From: Blautia sp.
GTDB taxonomy: Bacteria > Bacillota > Clostridia > Lachnospirales > Lachnospiraceae
DNA: 60,629 nt
Reading direction: 5' to 3'
Assembly: GCA_017463155.1 (NCBI GenBank)
Contig: JAFTPT010000041.1
Coordinates: forward strand, 1-60,629
This document shows positions 26,836-34,943 of the stretch, in pieces. The notes beneath the pieces were generated by a model. That model searched no databases. It had not been told where the DNA came from and saw nothing but the letters and a program-made list of their open reading frames with translations. Position 1 is the first letter of the stretch. Every line of letters begins with the position of its first letter. The position numbers and the translations under genes are program-made.

Positions 26836-27060
26836 TCAGCAGAAGATCCCGAGATTTTCCAAGAGGTCGATCACGTCGTCCCTGTCTGCATCCGGGGATT
26901 CCAGGGACAGAGTCCTGTTCTTCTTCAAGTCCAGCTGTACATCCTGCATACCGGCCTTTGTCATCTCCGAGGTCAGATCCCTGCGGCAGATATTGCAGTT
27001 GACACCGGAAGAACAGGATGAACACTTATAATAGGTTACATTGTCAAATGTAAATCTCAT
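26836..27060 (-). CDS. small Cys-rich protein, possible metal or sulfur chaperone
   Basis: A 74-residue protein. It has CSSCSSGVNCNIC near the N-terminus, then a region that resembles half of a heavy-metal-associated ferredoxin-like fold (MTKAGMQDVQLDLKKNRTLS), and ends in DLLENLGIFC. The paired Cys motif suggests metal binding. I do not recognise a named family. ATG at 27060 follows AGAGGATCTGTGTC. It is first in a two-gene unit with the thioesterase. Confidence 0.65.
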   Translation of the reverse strand: MRFTFDNVTYYKCSSCSSGVNCNICRRDLTSEMTKAGMQDVQLDLKKNRTLSLESPDADRDDVIDLLENLGIFC

Positions 27061-27128
27061 GACACAGATCCTCTCTTCTTCTTTTTGTAAGTATAAAGAA
27101 ACTTTTCCCATCATGTCAAGGGGTTCCA

Positions 27129-27697
27129 TTCTATATAATGTATTAAATGGGGGCTCGCTTGCCTGCCGCTTGGGGGGGGGACGAGATATGTGGCTGCTCG
27201 GGACACGCTTGTCTCCTTGGGATCGCTCCGCCGTCGTTTATCATACGCTCCGGCCAAGCCTTGGAACAAAAAGCCAGTGTTGTTGAATGTGTAACGCTAT
27301 GCGTTCCAAGGCGGCCTGCGCGTATGAAACTATGCTCGCGATCCCCGGCGTCGACTGCAAGTGCCCCTACGCAGCCAGCATATCTCTGTACCCTTCCCCC
27401 AACGCGGCAGGCTGCGCTCGCTGTGGATCTCAGCTGTCGGCCAGGGGTTATCTCAAGCAAGTGGAACGCTCCGCGTTCCAACAAATCAGATAGCCACTGG
27501 TCTCGAGCTGCGACACCTCTTGAGCGAACCGATTAAAGTGACGTAGCGGCTGGACGGAACAGCTGCCGGAGGGCGAAGATCATCTCTGCCATAGCAAGGG
27601 CTTTTGAGGGCGCTTTTAGGAGAAGCGAAATCCCCGTCAGCGTCCGTCCTATTCCTCTACTCCTTTAAACTGTGAGCGATAATACGTTAAATTAGAA
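27129..27697. repeat. long hairpin repeat, copy 1 (with extra right-hand segment)
   Basis: This 569-base segment shares its first 270 bases with copy 2 at 43800-44114 at high identity. Its left end TTCTATATAATGTATTAAAT and right end AATACGTTAAATTAGAA match the ends of copy 2. Like copy 2 it folds back on itself: GCCTGCCGC near the left pairs with GCGGCAGGC at about 27410, and GCCTTGGAAC pairs with GTTCCAAGGC in the centre. It has about 250 extra bases before the right end, including a perfect hairpin TGGAACGC/GCGTTCCA. Reading frames inside it are poor and not conserved. It also fills the gap upstream of the ParB-BMP gene. Confidence 0.85.
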
Positions 27698-27803
27698 TGT
27701 TGTAGATTTTTGGTTGATTCTGTGGTACGGTTATAGGCGATTCAAAATGATTGATCTCATCGCTGCTGGTGATGACTGCAAATACAAAGGATTTGATGAC
27801 AAT

Positions 27804-29735
27804 ATGAGAGAAGATTATCTGAAAGCTCAGAAAAAAGGCCGCCGTGCCTATCAGAAGGCCGTTGTCAACGGCCAATATCCTTTCCTTCCGGCCCTGGATG
27901 ACATCCTGCAGGGGCAGCCCGTCTCTTCCGAGATGCCGCAAGGCCTGATGGAGATTCCCCTGTCCATGGTGACCGGTACCCGGACGAGAGGACGCCAGGA
28001 GGCTTTTTCCAATGATTTTATGCCCCTTCTGGATATCGAATCGGAGTTTGCCACGAAATGGATCAAGCTCTACGATTCGCAGATCGAGGAAGGGATCCGC
28101 GATCCCGTCAAGGTCTATGAATACCTGTGGAATTTTTATGTGCAGGAGGGGAACAAGCGTGTTTCCGTCCTTAAATATATGGATGTCCCCATGATCATGG
28201 CGGACGTCATCCGCATCATGCCAGTCGGAAGAGACGACGACGAGATCCGCATCTACGATGAATTTCTGGATTTTTTCCAGGTGGTGCCGCTCTACGAGAT
28301 CCGCTTTACGCAGGAGGGCTCCTACCGGAAGCTGGCTGCCGCCCTCGGGCAGAACCTGACCGATCCCTGGCCGGAGGAACGGATCCTGGATCTCAGGTCC
28401 GCTTTCTCCACCTTCCGCGAGCTCTACGAAGCACAAGGCGGGGACAAGCTCCGCATCACACCGGCGGATGCCTTTCTGACCTACATCGGGATCTATCATT
28501 TTGACAGCCTGCTTAACGACCCGAGGAAGACCATCGACAAACAGATCGAAAAGATCTGGGATGAATTCCTGGTTGAGGCAGCCGATGACAACATTTCCTT
28601 CCAGGAACAGCCTTCCCCGGAGAAAAAAGACTCTCTCCTGAGTCCTCTCCTGAACAAACTGATCCCGGAGTATACCGAAGCGCATCCTCTGCGGATCGCA
28701 TTTATCTACGACCGGAACCCGGCGGATTCGCGCTGGATCTACGGCCATGAGCTGGGGCGCAATCACCTGTCGGAGTCCTTTGGCCCCCTGGTCAGGACCA
28801 TCGCCTACGAGGACTGCAATACCGAAGAAGAATTCAACCAGGCCGTCGCGGAGGCCGCCGTCCGGGAGGCGGACCTCGTCATCACGCCTTCCGCGGCACA
28901 GATGGATTATACGCTGCGCGCAGCGATCCAGTACCCGAAGATCAAATTCCTGAACTGCTCCATCAACCAGTCCCACAATGCCGTCCGCACCTACTACGGA
29001 CGGATGTACGAAGCCAAATTCATCATGGGCGCCCTGGCCGCGTCGATGGCCCACAACCATGTGATCGGCTATGTCGCGGACTATCCGATCTTCGGATCCC
29101 TGGCCAACATCAACGCATTTGCCATCGGAGCCGCCATGATCGATCCCTATGCCAGGATCCATCTGACCTGGTCCTCCTACAAGGACCGGGACTGGAAGGA
29201 AGACATGCGGGAAGCGAACGTGCGCGTCCTCTCCGGCCCGGACCTGATCAAGCCGACCGAAGCCTCGCGGGAATACGGCCTTTATTACATCAACGATGAC
29301 CATACCATCCAGAACCTGGCCATGCCGGTCTGGGACTGGGGCAAGTATTACGAACTGATCGTCAGGACGATCCTCAATGATACCTGGCCCGAGAAGACCT
29401 CCGTCCGCAAAGACCAGGCCCTCAATTACTGGTGGGGCATGTCCGCGGGCGTGATCGACGTGATCTTTTCAAAATCACTGCCCTACTACTCCGTCAAGAT
29501 GATGAACGCGCTGCGCCGGAACATGATCTCCGGAAGCATCCATCCCTTCGAAGGCGAGCTGCACAGCCAGACAGGCATTGTACGTCCCGCCGGAACCGAA
29601 GGACACCTCTCCAACGAGGAGATCGTGGCGATGAGCTGGCTGAATGACAATATCATCGGCTCTCTGCCGGAGGCGTCCGCGCTGACGGATGCCGGCAAAA
29701 AGACCATCACCACCAGCGGAGTCATCGAACAGTAA
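27804..29735 (+). CDS. ParB-like/BMP-family substrate-binding fusion protein
   Basis: A 643-residue protein from the ATG at 27804 (AAAGGA 12 bases before); ATG 27747 or TTG 27714 are alternatives. There is no signal peptide. Residues about 50-140 resemble a ParB/sulfiredoxin-type fold (NFYVQEGNKRVSVLKYMDVP). Residues about 290-620 are a BMP/PnrA-type periplasmic-binding domain that normally captures nucleosides (RIAFIYDRNP, EADLVITPSAAQMDYTLRA, NAFAIGAAMIDP). The combination suggests a cytosolic sensor rather than a transporter component. The metallophosphoesterase gene follows by 43 bases. Confidence 0.85.
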   Translation: MREDYLKAQKKGRRAYQKAVVNGQYPFLPALDDILQGQPVSSEMPQGLMEIPLSMVTGTRTRGRQEAFSNDFMPLLDIESEFATKWIKLYDSQIEEGIRDPVKVYEYLWNFYVQEGNKRVSVLKYMDVPMIMADVIRIMPVGRDDDEIRIYDEFLDFFQVVPLYEIRFTQEGSYRKLAAALGQNLTDPWPEERILDLRSAFSTFRELYEAQGGDKLRITPADAFLTYIGIYHFDSLLNDPRKTIDKQIEKIWDEFLVEAADDNISFQEQPSPEKKDSLLSPLLNKLIPEYTEAHPLRIAFIYDRNPADSRWIYGHELGRNHLSESFGPLVRTIAYEDCNTEEEFNQAVAEAAVREADLVITPSAAQMDYTLRAAIQYPKIKFLNCSINQSHNAVRTYYGRMYEAKFIMGALAASMAHNHVIGYVADYPIFGSLANINAFAIGAAMIDPYARIHLTWSSYKDRDWKEDMREANVRVLSGPDLIKPTEASREYGLYYINDDHTIQNLAMPVWDWGKYYELIVRTILNDTWPEKTSVRKDQALNYWWGMSAGVIDVIFSKSLPYYSVKMMNALRRNMISGSIHPFEGELHSQTGIVRPAGTEGHLSNEEIVAMSWLNDNIIGSLPEASALTDAGKKTITTSGVIEQ

Positions 29736-29778
29736 TACTCGCTTCCTGCACTACGGGGAATCTCAATGGAGCAAAAAG

Positions 29779-30444
29779 ATGAAGATACTGGCCATCTCTG
29801 ATGTGGAAGAAAAAATACTGTGGGATTTTTATGATAAAGAACTGACAAAAGATGTGGATCTCATCATCTCCTGCGGCGACCTGAACCGTCATTACCTGGA
29901 ATTTCTCGTGACGATGGTAAACTGTCCCCTCCTTTATGTTCCCGGGAACCATGACAGCTCGTACGAGAAGGACCCGCCGCAGGGCTGCATCTGCATCGAC
30001 GACCAGGTCTTCGACTACAAGGGCCTGCGCATCCTCGGGCTGGGAGGTTCCATGCGCTACAAACCGGGCCCCTACATGTACTCCGAACGCGAAATGCGCA
30101 GCCGCTACCGTCGGCTCAGACCCCGGATCTCCATGATGAACGGCTTCGACATGCTGGTGACCCACGCCCCGGCCAAGGGCTACGGGGATCTGGACGATCT
30201 TCCGCATCATGGCTTTGAGACCTTCAACGAGATCCTCCTGCAGCACCGCCCGGCCTATATGCTGCACGGGCATGTGCATTCCCAGTACGGGCGGATCACC
30301 CGGGAGCATCAGCATCCGGGCGGAACAAAGATCCTGAACGTCAACGGCCACCAGGTGCTGGAGCTCGGCGAGGATGCCCATCCGGCCCACGGCAAGACCG
30401 GCTCCTTCCTGTATGACCTGTATGTATCCCTCACCGCAAAATAA
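29779..30444 (+). CDS. metallophosphoesterase
   Basis: A 221-residue calcineurin-like phosphoesterase. The metal motifs are present in order: ISDVEEK (Asp but no His of the usual DxH), SCGDLN, PGNHDSSYE, THAPAKGYG and LHGHVHSQYG. The first motif has V-E in place of x-H, which is seen in some members and may change metal use. The start at MKILAISD follows TGGAG. It is probably co-transcribed with the ParB-BMP gene and is followed by a terminator. The substrate is unknown. Confidence 0.9.
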   Translation: MKILAISDVEEKILWDFYDKELTKDVDLIISCGDLNRHYLEFLVTMVNCPLLYVPGNHDSSYEKDPPQGCICIDDQVFDYKGLRILGLGGSMRYKPGPYMYSEREMRSRYRRLRPRISMMNGFDMLVTHAPAKGYGDLDDLPHHGFETFNEILLQHRPAYMLHGHVHSQYGRITREHQHPGGTKILNVNGHQVLELGEDAHPAHGKTGSFLYDLYVSLTAK

Positions 30445-30453
30445 AAGGAATGG

Positions 30454-30498
30454 AAAAAGCGTCCATGTGTGCCCTCTGCACACCTGTGGGCGCTTTTC
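30454..30498 (+). terminator. terminator after the phosphoesterase gene
   Basis: AAAAGCGTCCATGTGTGC pairs with GCACACCTGTGGGCGCTTTT with three mismatches, followed by CTTCTG. It closes the two-gene plus-strand unit. Confidence 0.75.
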
Positions 30499-30586
30499 TT
30501 CTGTTATAATGTCTTCATAGATCAGAAAAGAGGAGCAGCATGGGCGTTACCTCGAGAATATGGATGTGGTTTCCAGATATGAATAA

Positions 30587-30608
30587 GGGGGACGATTCCT
30601 CATCCCCC
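30587..30608 (-). terminator. short hairpin after the coiled-coil gene
   Basis: GGGGGA (30587-30592) pairs with TCCCCC (30603-30608). On the minus strand it follows the stop codon of the coiled-coil gene by six bases and precedes TTATT; a weak terminator. Confidence 0.45.
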
Positions 30609-30613
30609 TCATT

Positions 30614-31384
30614 TTACTCTGTCAAAGCCTCTGCGGCTTCTTTGATCTCTTCGACAGCTTCGCCGGCTGTCTCTGCCGCTTCACTTGCTGCCTCGGCAGC
30701 CTCCTCCGCGTCCTTTGCGCAACAGCAGCCATCCTCCGCTGCTTCTTCTGCGGTCTCTCCGTCAAAGACCTCGGCTTCGATCTGTTTTTCGATCTCCTCG
30801 GCACTTCCGATCAGGACCAGGCCGTCACTGTCGTTGCGCAGGCTGTCGGTGTCGGTCTTGATCTTGTTCATCATCTCCTGGCCGATCTGGACCTTGAGAT
30901 CCTTGTGGTCGGCAGAGAAGAGAGCTTCACCGGTACGGGAGGCCACATCACCCAGCGCATCCATCAGAAGCTTGATCTGGTTCAGATAATAGTTGTAGCT
31001 CTCGGTAAAGTTCTTGACCGTGTTGGACACGAACTCCTGGTTTGCCTGACGGTTATCGTGGATCTCATTCTCAAGATTGTGTCTCTTGACGGCGGCCTCT
31101 TTTGCGAATTCCTGTTCCTGCTCCTCTTTGGTATCGTTGAAGTCCTGGATCTTCTGAGAATACATGTCCTTCAGGCCTTCGAATTCAGCCTGTTTGGTGC
31201 GCGCCTCTTCCTTCAGCTGCTCCAGATCCATGTCGGTCAGCTGTGATTCCAGTTCGGATACCTTGCGGTTGGCGGCCGTCAGCTTCTGCTCGAGATCATT
31301 TTTCTCTCTTGTCACACGGTCGAGCCTGTCATTGAGATCACTGATCTGAGATTGCAGCATCTGAATCTTTCCACTTCCAAACAT
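30614..31384 (-). CDS. coiled-coil protein with Ala/Glu-rich tail
   Basis: A 256-residue soluble protein. Residues 8-120 are a continuous coiled coil (LQSQISDLNDRLDRVTREKN onward). Residues 120-200 are helical with VSNTVKNFTESYNYYLNQIK. The last 50 residues are nearly all Ala and Glu with a CCCAK cluster. There is no signal or membrane segment. It looks like a conserved clostridial cytoskeletal or scaffold type protein but I recognise no named family. Start supported by GGAGGTACTCAT; it has its own promoter. Confidence 0.8.
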   Translation of the reverse strand: MFGSGKIQMLQSQISDLNDRLDRVTREKNDLEQKLTAANRKVSELESQLTDMDLEQLKEEARTKQAEFEGLKDMYSQKIQDFNDTKEEQEQEFAKEAAVKRHNLENEIHDNRQANQEFVSNTVKNFTESYNYYLNQIKLLMDALGDVASRTGEALFSADHKDLKVQIGQEMMNKIKTDTDSLRNDSDGLVLIGSAEEIEKQIEAEVFDGETAEEAAEDGCCCAKDAEEAAEAASEAAETAGEAVEEIKEAAEALTE

Positions 31385-31422
31385 ATGAGTACCTCCTCCT
31401 TTTGATTTCACCCGTTACTCAT

Positions 31423-31451
31423 ATTATAAGTTGATTTTGCCAACTAGGCAA
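31423..31451 (-). promoter_or_regulatory. promoter of the coiled-coil gene
   Basis: On the minus strand, TTGCCT at 31451-31446, a 17-base spacer and a perfect TATAAT at 31428-31423. Confidence 0.65.
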
Positions 31452-31504
31452 CCAGAAATTCGTCTTTTGTACAACCTGTTCGCGAGGCATTCCTGTACCG
31501 CAAA

Positions 31505-31592
31505 GGCAGGCAGACCTTTCCGGATCCCGTTTTGTTTGACATGCACATGCCTCCATAGAACGCAGGCTGTTTCCTGTAGGTGTCTGCCTGCC
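31505..31592. repeat. 11-bp inverted repeat downstream of the C39-like gene
   Basis: GGCAGGCAGAC (31505-31515) and GTCTGCCTGCC (31582-31592) are perfect inverted repeats 66 bases apart, between the C39-like stop codon and the coiled-coil promoter. Possibly a transcription end or a binding site; no U-tract follows. Confidence 0.5.
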
Positions 31593-31616
31593 TGTGCACT
31601 GTTGACCCTGTCTGTC

Positions 31617-32525
31617 TCACGACTTGTAGTAGGATGGCTTCTTCCACTTTCCTGCTATCCCGTCATGTTTCCATGTATTTGCTTCCTCATCCATGTCCGT
31701 GACGACCATGTACTGATATTTGTCCGATGTCTTCAGCGCATCGTAGACGTAGCGGAGAGGGATCCGCTGCCGGTTGTGATCCGGGTTGCCGGAATCCCCG
31801 AGAAGGACCGTATCGTCGCTTTTGTCGTACAGCCACAGATTGACGTAGTGTCCCTCGACGTCCTGCCAGTAGGTACTGTCCTCATAGCTGGTGACAAGGG
31901 CGATCGTGGTGGCTGCGCCCGCGATGTTTTTCTGAAACTCCTCGTAGGTCTTGTCCTTCTTTTTGAGTTCGCTGCTGATCCCGGTCGCGCTGAGCGTGTC
32001 CCGCATTTCCGGCCAGTCGATGGCCCCGTAGCCGTCAGACGGGCTGTAGGTGGACACCTCCCTGGCAAAGTCGTACATATCGAGCGGGGAGCAGTCATAG
32101 GGCGTCAGCGTGCTGTAGATGTTGGCAAGATCACAAAGGCCGCAGCCGAAAACGCTGAAATACTGCCCGGCCAGGATCTCCTGGCACCATTCGCCGGACC
32201 AGTCCGTCTTCGAATTCCAGGCCTTGGGGCCCTGCAGAAACGTGTAGATATCCGTCTCGACGAGATCCGCCGCGAAGGAGGGCACCTTTGTTTCTTCCCC
32301 GGTCTTTTGGGGCTTCTCCTCTTCTGTCTCCTCCGTCAGACCGGCCGTCGTCTCCTCCGTCTTTTCCTGCACAGACTCCTTCGGACCGATGTAATACCGG
32401 ACAAACAGGTACAGCCCGCCCACCAGGGCAGCCAGCAGAAGCAGGTTCAGCAGCGGGATAAGGAAAGAACGCCGCTGTCTTCGTTTTCGTCGTTTGTATG
32501 TGCCTGGCCTTCGACTGTCCGGCAT
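31617..32525 (-). CDS. membrane-anchored C39-like peptidase family protein
   Basis: A 302-residue protein. A very basic N-terminus (residues 1-20) precedes one membrane helix (about 21-46), so the rest is outside. After a Glu/Thr-rich linker, the Peptidase_C39_2-like domain shows FSVFGCGLCDLANIYSTLTP with the candidate catalytic Cys, and EGHYVNLWLYD with the His, followed by LLGDSGNP (Asp region). The predicted triad is therefore present. Extracellular Cys peptidase or wall amidase is inferred. Start supported by AGGAGGTAGCC. REP-like repeats follow upstream. Confidence 0.85.
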   Translation of the reverse strand: MPDSRRPGTYKRRKRRQRRSFLIPLLNLLLLAALVGGLYLFVRYYIGPKESVQEKTEETTAGLTEETEEEKPQKTGEETKVPSFAADLVETDIYTFLQGPKAWNSKTDWSGEWCQEILAGQYFSVFGCGLCDLANIYSTLTPYDCSPLDMYDFAREVSTYSPSDGYGAIDWPEMRDTLSATGISSELKKKDKTYEEFQKNIAGAATTIALVTSYEDSTYWQDVEGHYVNLWLYDKSDDTVLLGDSGNPDHNRQRIPLRYVYDALKTSDKYQYMVVTDMDEEANTWKHDGIAGKWKKPSYYKS

Positions 32526-32597
32526 GGCTACCTCCTGACGTGTGCATGATCGATAATACTGGCATCATCATATCATCTTTATATGATGTGGTCAAAG

Positions 32598-32700
32598 AAA
32601 AAAGACAGGGGACGGTTCTCTGTCTTTTTTTGAGCAAAAGAAAAAGACAGAGAACCGTCCCCTGTCTTTTTCGAGAACCGTCCCCTGTCTTTTTCTGTCT
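32598..32700. repeat. cluster of three REP-like palindromes
   Basis: Copy one (32598-32631) reads AAAAAAGACAG, core GGGACGGTTCT, CTGTCTTTTTT: an 11-base stem. Copy two (32641-32671) is the same in inverse orientation, and copy three (32673-32700) lacks its left arm. The core recurs elsewhere in the window. It sits between the C39-like and isomerase genes and could terminate transcription either way. Confidence 0.85.
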
Positions 32701-32716
32701 GTTTAAAAGCTGCTGC

Positions 32717-33592
32717 TTAGCAGTATTTTTCGATAAAGGCCTTGGTGACCTCTGCGGATTTCCTGACGTTGTCCTCCTGGTCCATCTCGTAGTATTCCGG
32801 ACGGAAGATCTCGATCGTCGCGCAGGCGTCGTCGTTCAGGAAGCCGATCTTCTTAAGAGTGTCGGCGTAGCGTGCATGAGGCAGGCAGTCGCCTTCGGCG
32901 TCCATCCACATACGCTTCTCATCGTTGTTGTAGTATGCGCCGCAGGGAAGATCCTCGGTTCCGTTCACGTGCCAGACAAAAATCTTCTTGCCATTGGCCT
33001 GCTCCAGGGTATCCCATCTGGAGGACATCGCATAGAAATGATACTGGTCGAGGGTCACGCCTACCAGCGGATGATTGACCTCCTGCACGATCGCGTACGC
33101 GTCGTCAAAGCGGTTGATGGTCATGGCCGGCTCGCCGCAGAACTCGATGGAGAGCTTGATGCCGTGGGGCTCCACGTGCTTCAGCATCTCGCGGATCACG
33201 GCCACCGCATCCTCGCGGATCTCCTTGCGGGACGGGGTCAGGCCTCTTTCCTTCATGTCCTTGCTGGGAACGACGACGATCATCTTGCAGCCGAGGATGT
33301 TGCAGCGGCGGATGATCTCATCCAGCTCCGCGATCACGGCGTCCTTTTCCTCCTGCGTCTGCTTCATGTTGAAGAAGCACAGTGCATTGTAGGAAAGCAT
33401 CTTCAGATGATGGGTGGCAAACCACTCACCCAGCTCTTCGACCGTGACGACGCCTTTTTCAAGGTCGCGGTCCAGGCACTCGGACTGGATGTCGATATAG
33501 TCAAATCCGTACTTTTCGCAGAATTCAAGATCCTTCATGACGCTGTGATCCTTGCAGAATCTGTCGTTGGCCTCGTTAAAACCCATTTTCAT
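32717..33592 (-). CDS. sugar phosphate isomerase/epimerase family protein
   Basis: A 291-residue TIM barrel of the AP-endonuclease-2/xylose-isomerase-like family (IolE/IolI, UlaE type). Metal-ligand candidates are the Glu in LSIEFCGEP, the Asp and His of VTLDQYHFY, the His of FVWHVNG and the Glu in ATIEIFRPEYY. The reaction (epimerisation, isomerisation or dehydration of a keto-sugar or inositol) cannot be set from sequence. It is the last gene of the ABC transporter operon, 18 bases after the UroD-family gene, and therefore likely acts on the transported sugar. Confidence 0.88.
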   Translation of the reverse strand: MKMGFNEANDRFCKDHSVMKDLEFCEKYGFDYIDIQSECLDRDLEKGVVTVEELGEWFATHHLKMLSYNALCFFNMKQTQEEKDAVIAELDEIIRRCNILGCKMIVVVPSKDMKERGLTPSRKEIREDAVAVIREMLKHVEPHGIKLSIEFCGEPAMTINRFDDAYAIVQEVNHPLVGVTLDQYHFYAMSSRWDTLEQANGKKIFVWHVNGTEDLPCGAYYNNDEKRMWMDAEGDCLPHARYADTLKKIGFLNDDACATIEIFRPEYYEMDQEDNVRKSAEVTKAFIEKYC

Positions 33593-33609
33593 AGCCTATG
33601 GTCCTCCTT

Positions 33610-34866
33610 TTAGTTTTCTCCGTTAAATTCCTTGACTGCATCCAGCATGGCAATGATGTTCGGGATCGGCGTATTCGCCTGGATGTTGTGGATCGTGTTG
33701 AACATGTAGCCGCCGTCCTTGGAGAAGATCTCCAGTCTCTCCAGGACCTGGTCATGTACCTCCTGCGGGGTTCCGAAGGGAAGCACATGCTGGGTATCGA
33801 CGCCGCCGCCCCAGAACAGGATATCCTTGCCGTATGTGTCTTTTAACGCCTGGGGATCCATGCCTTCCGCAGAGCACTGGACCGGATTCAGGGCGTCAAA
33901 TTCCGCCTCGATAAAGTAGGGGATGATCGGGAAGACGCCGCCGCAGCAGTGCTTGTAGGTCTTCCAGGTGGTATTCTCGTGGATCCAGTGATTGATCGCC
34001 TTATAGTAGGGAAGGTACATTTCCTTGAAGGTCTCGGTGGACATCATGGGTCCTCTCTGGGTGCCGAAGTCGGTACCGCAGACGGTGATCATGTCGATGT
34101 CGGAGCCGAAAGCGTCCCAGTATTTCTTGAGGTTCGCGATGGAACGCTCAATGCCGAGCTGGAAGACCTCCTCCACATAGTCCGGATACAGAAGCGGTGC
34201 CGTGTACCACTCCGCGATGTCACGGATGCCCTTGGGGTGCTTGATGTTCGGTCCGGGGATGTTGTTGGCATCGCCGGCACCCATGTAGGCCGGACCTACG
34301 CTGACCCAGAGGTTCAGGTCCTTCACCTCGGACAGGACCTTCTTGTGGAAAGCGATCTGGTCGTCGGATACGGGCATGTAGTCCTCTGCGTTGTCTTCCG
34401 GATCCGCCTCATCCTCATCGAATTCCGGGGTACGGGTCAGATTGTCAAAATACCAGCCGCCGGCCGGCATATGCCCGCTGGGAGCCACCGTGTCGTCACC
34501 GTCCGGATATACATAGTATCCGCCGTGGCCGTCCTCATGGATCGTGCAGTTCTGCGGGATCAGGATCGGGGTGCCGTGGTACTCCCATTCCTTCCAGGAG
34601 GTATTGATATGGCCGTATGTATCGCCATAGTTGTAAAGCTGCTGGACATCTACTCCCATGGCCGCTGCCAGATCAGGCTCTACAAAAGCCGTCATGGTAG
34701 ACATGTCATTGATCTTGGGGAGCTTCTTTTCAAGCCCGAAATAATCCCGCAGCTGGGCAACCACCTGGCAGTTGACCATGGACGTGCTGGTCCCGCCAAA
34801 ATCCACAGGTACTCTGTCCGGCTGTTTGTGCTCAAAGGCACAACGGACGCGTTCTTTTGAAGTCAT
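33610..34866 (-). CDS. uroporphyrinogen decarboxylase-family protein
   Basis: A 418-residue TIM-barrel protein of the UroD superfamily. Haem genes are absent and the sequence (MTSKERVRCAFEHKQPDRVP, KHCCGGVFPIIPYFIEAEFD, ILFWGGGVDTQHVLPFGTP) is of the methyltransferase-like branch related to MtaA rather than HemE. The His-Cys-Cys motif could bind zinc. Such proteins move methyl groups between cobalamin or thiols and a substrate. It sits between a sugar ABC permease gene and the isomerase/epimerase gene, which suggests a catabolic role on a methylated or otherwise modified sugar. Start supported by AGGAGGCAGGAA. Confidence 0.88.
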   Translation of the reverse strand: MTSKERVRCAFEHKQPDRVPVDFGGTSTSMVNCQVVAQLRDYFGLEKKLPKINDMSTMTAFVEPDLAAAMGVDVQQLYNYGDTYGHINTSWKEWEYHGTPILIPQNCTIHEDGHGGYYVYPDGDDTVAPSGHMPAGGWYFDNLTRTPEFDEDEADPEDNAEDYMPVSDDQIAFHKKVLSEVKDLNLWVSVGPAYMGAGDANNIPGPNIKHPKGIRDIAEWYTAPLLYPDYVEEVFQLGIERSIANLKKYWDAFGSDIDMITVCGTDFGTQRGPMMSTETFKEMYLPYYKAINHWIHENTTWKTYKHCCGGVFPIIPYFIEAEFDALNPVQCSAEGMDPQALKDTYGKDILFWGGGVDTQHVLPFGTPQEVHDQVLERLEIFSKDGGYMFNTIHNIQANTPIPNIIAMLDAVKEFNGEN

Positions 34867-34943
34867 TTCCTGCCTCCTAACCAAGCCGTCTACCATCGGC
34901 TCGCAATGGAATTTTTATAAGTTTTGTAATTTCGTTGTCTACG

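Noticed and set aside
27147-27536. Open frames of up to 129 codons inside hairpin repeat copy 1
   Set aside because: The frame is not kept in copy 2, where the sequence is otherwise nearly identical, so the repeat is not protein-coding.
27687-29303. 538-codon minus-strand frame
   Set aside because: Antisense shadow of the ParB-BMP gene, starting and ending at arbitrary points within it.
30540-30989. Plus-strand frame of 149 codons with a good GAGGAGC ribosome binding site and a nearby TATAAT
   Set aside because: After about 15 codons it is antisense to the coiled-coil gene and becomes Ser/Ala-rich. It may be a gene remnant's 5' end, but it cannot be supported as a gene.
32598-32700. Possible short CRISPR array
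   Set aside because: Units are palindromic, vary in orientation and have no regular spacers; they belong to the dispersed REP-like family.
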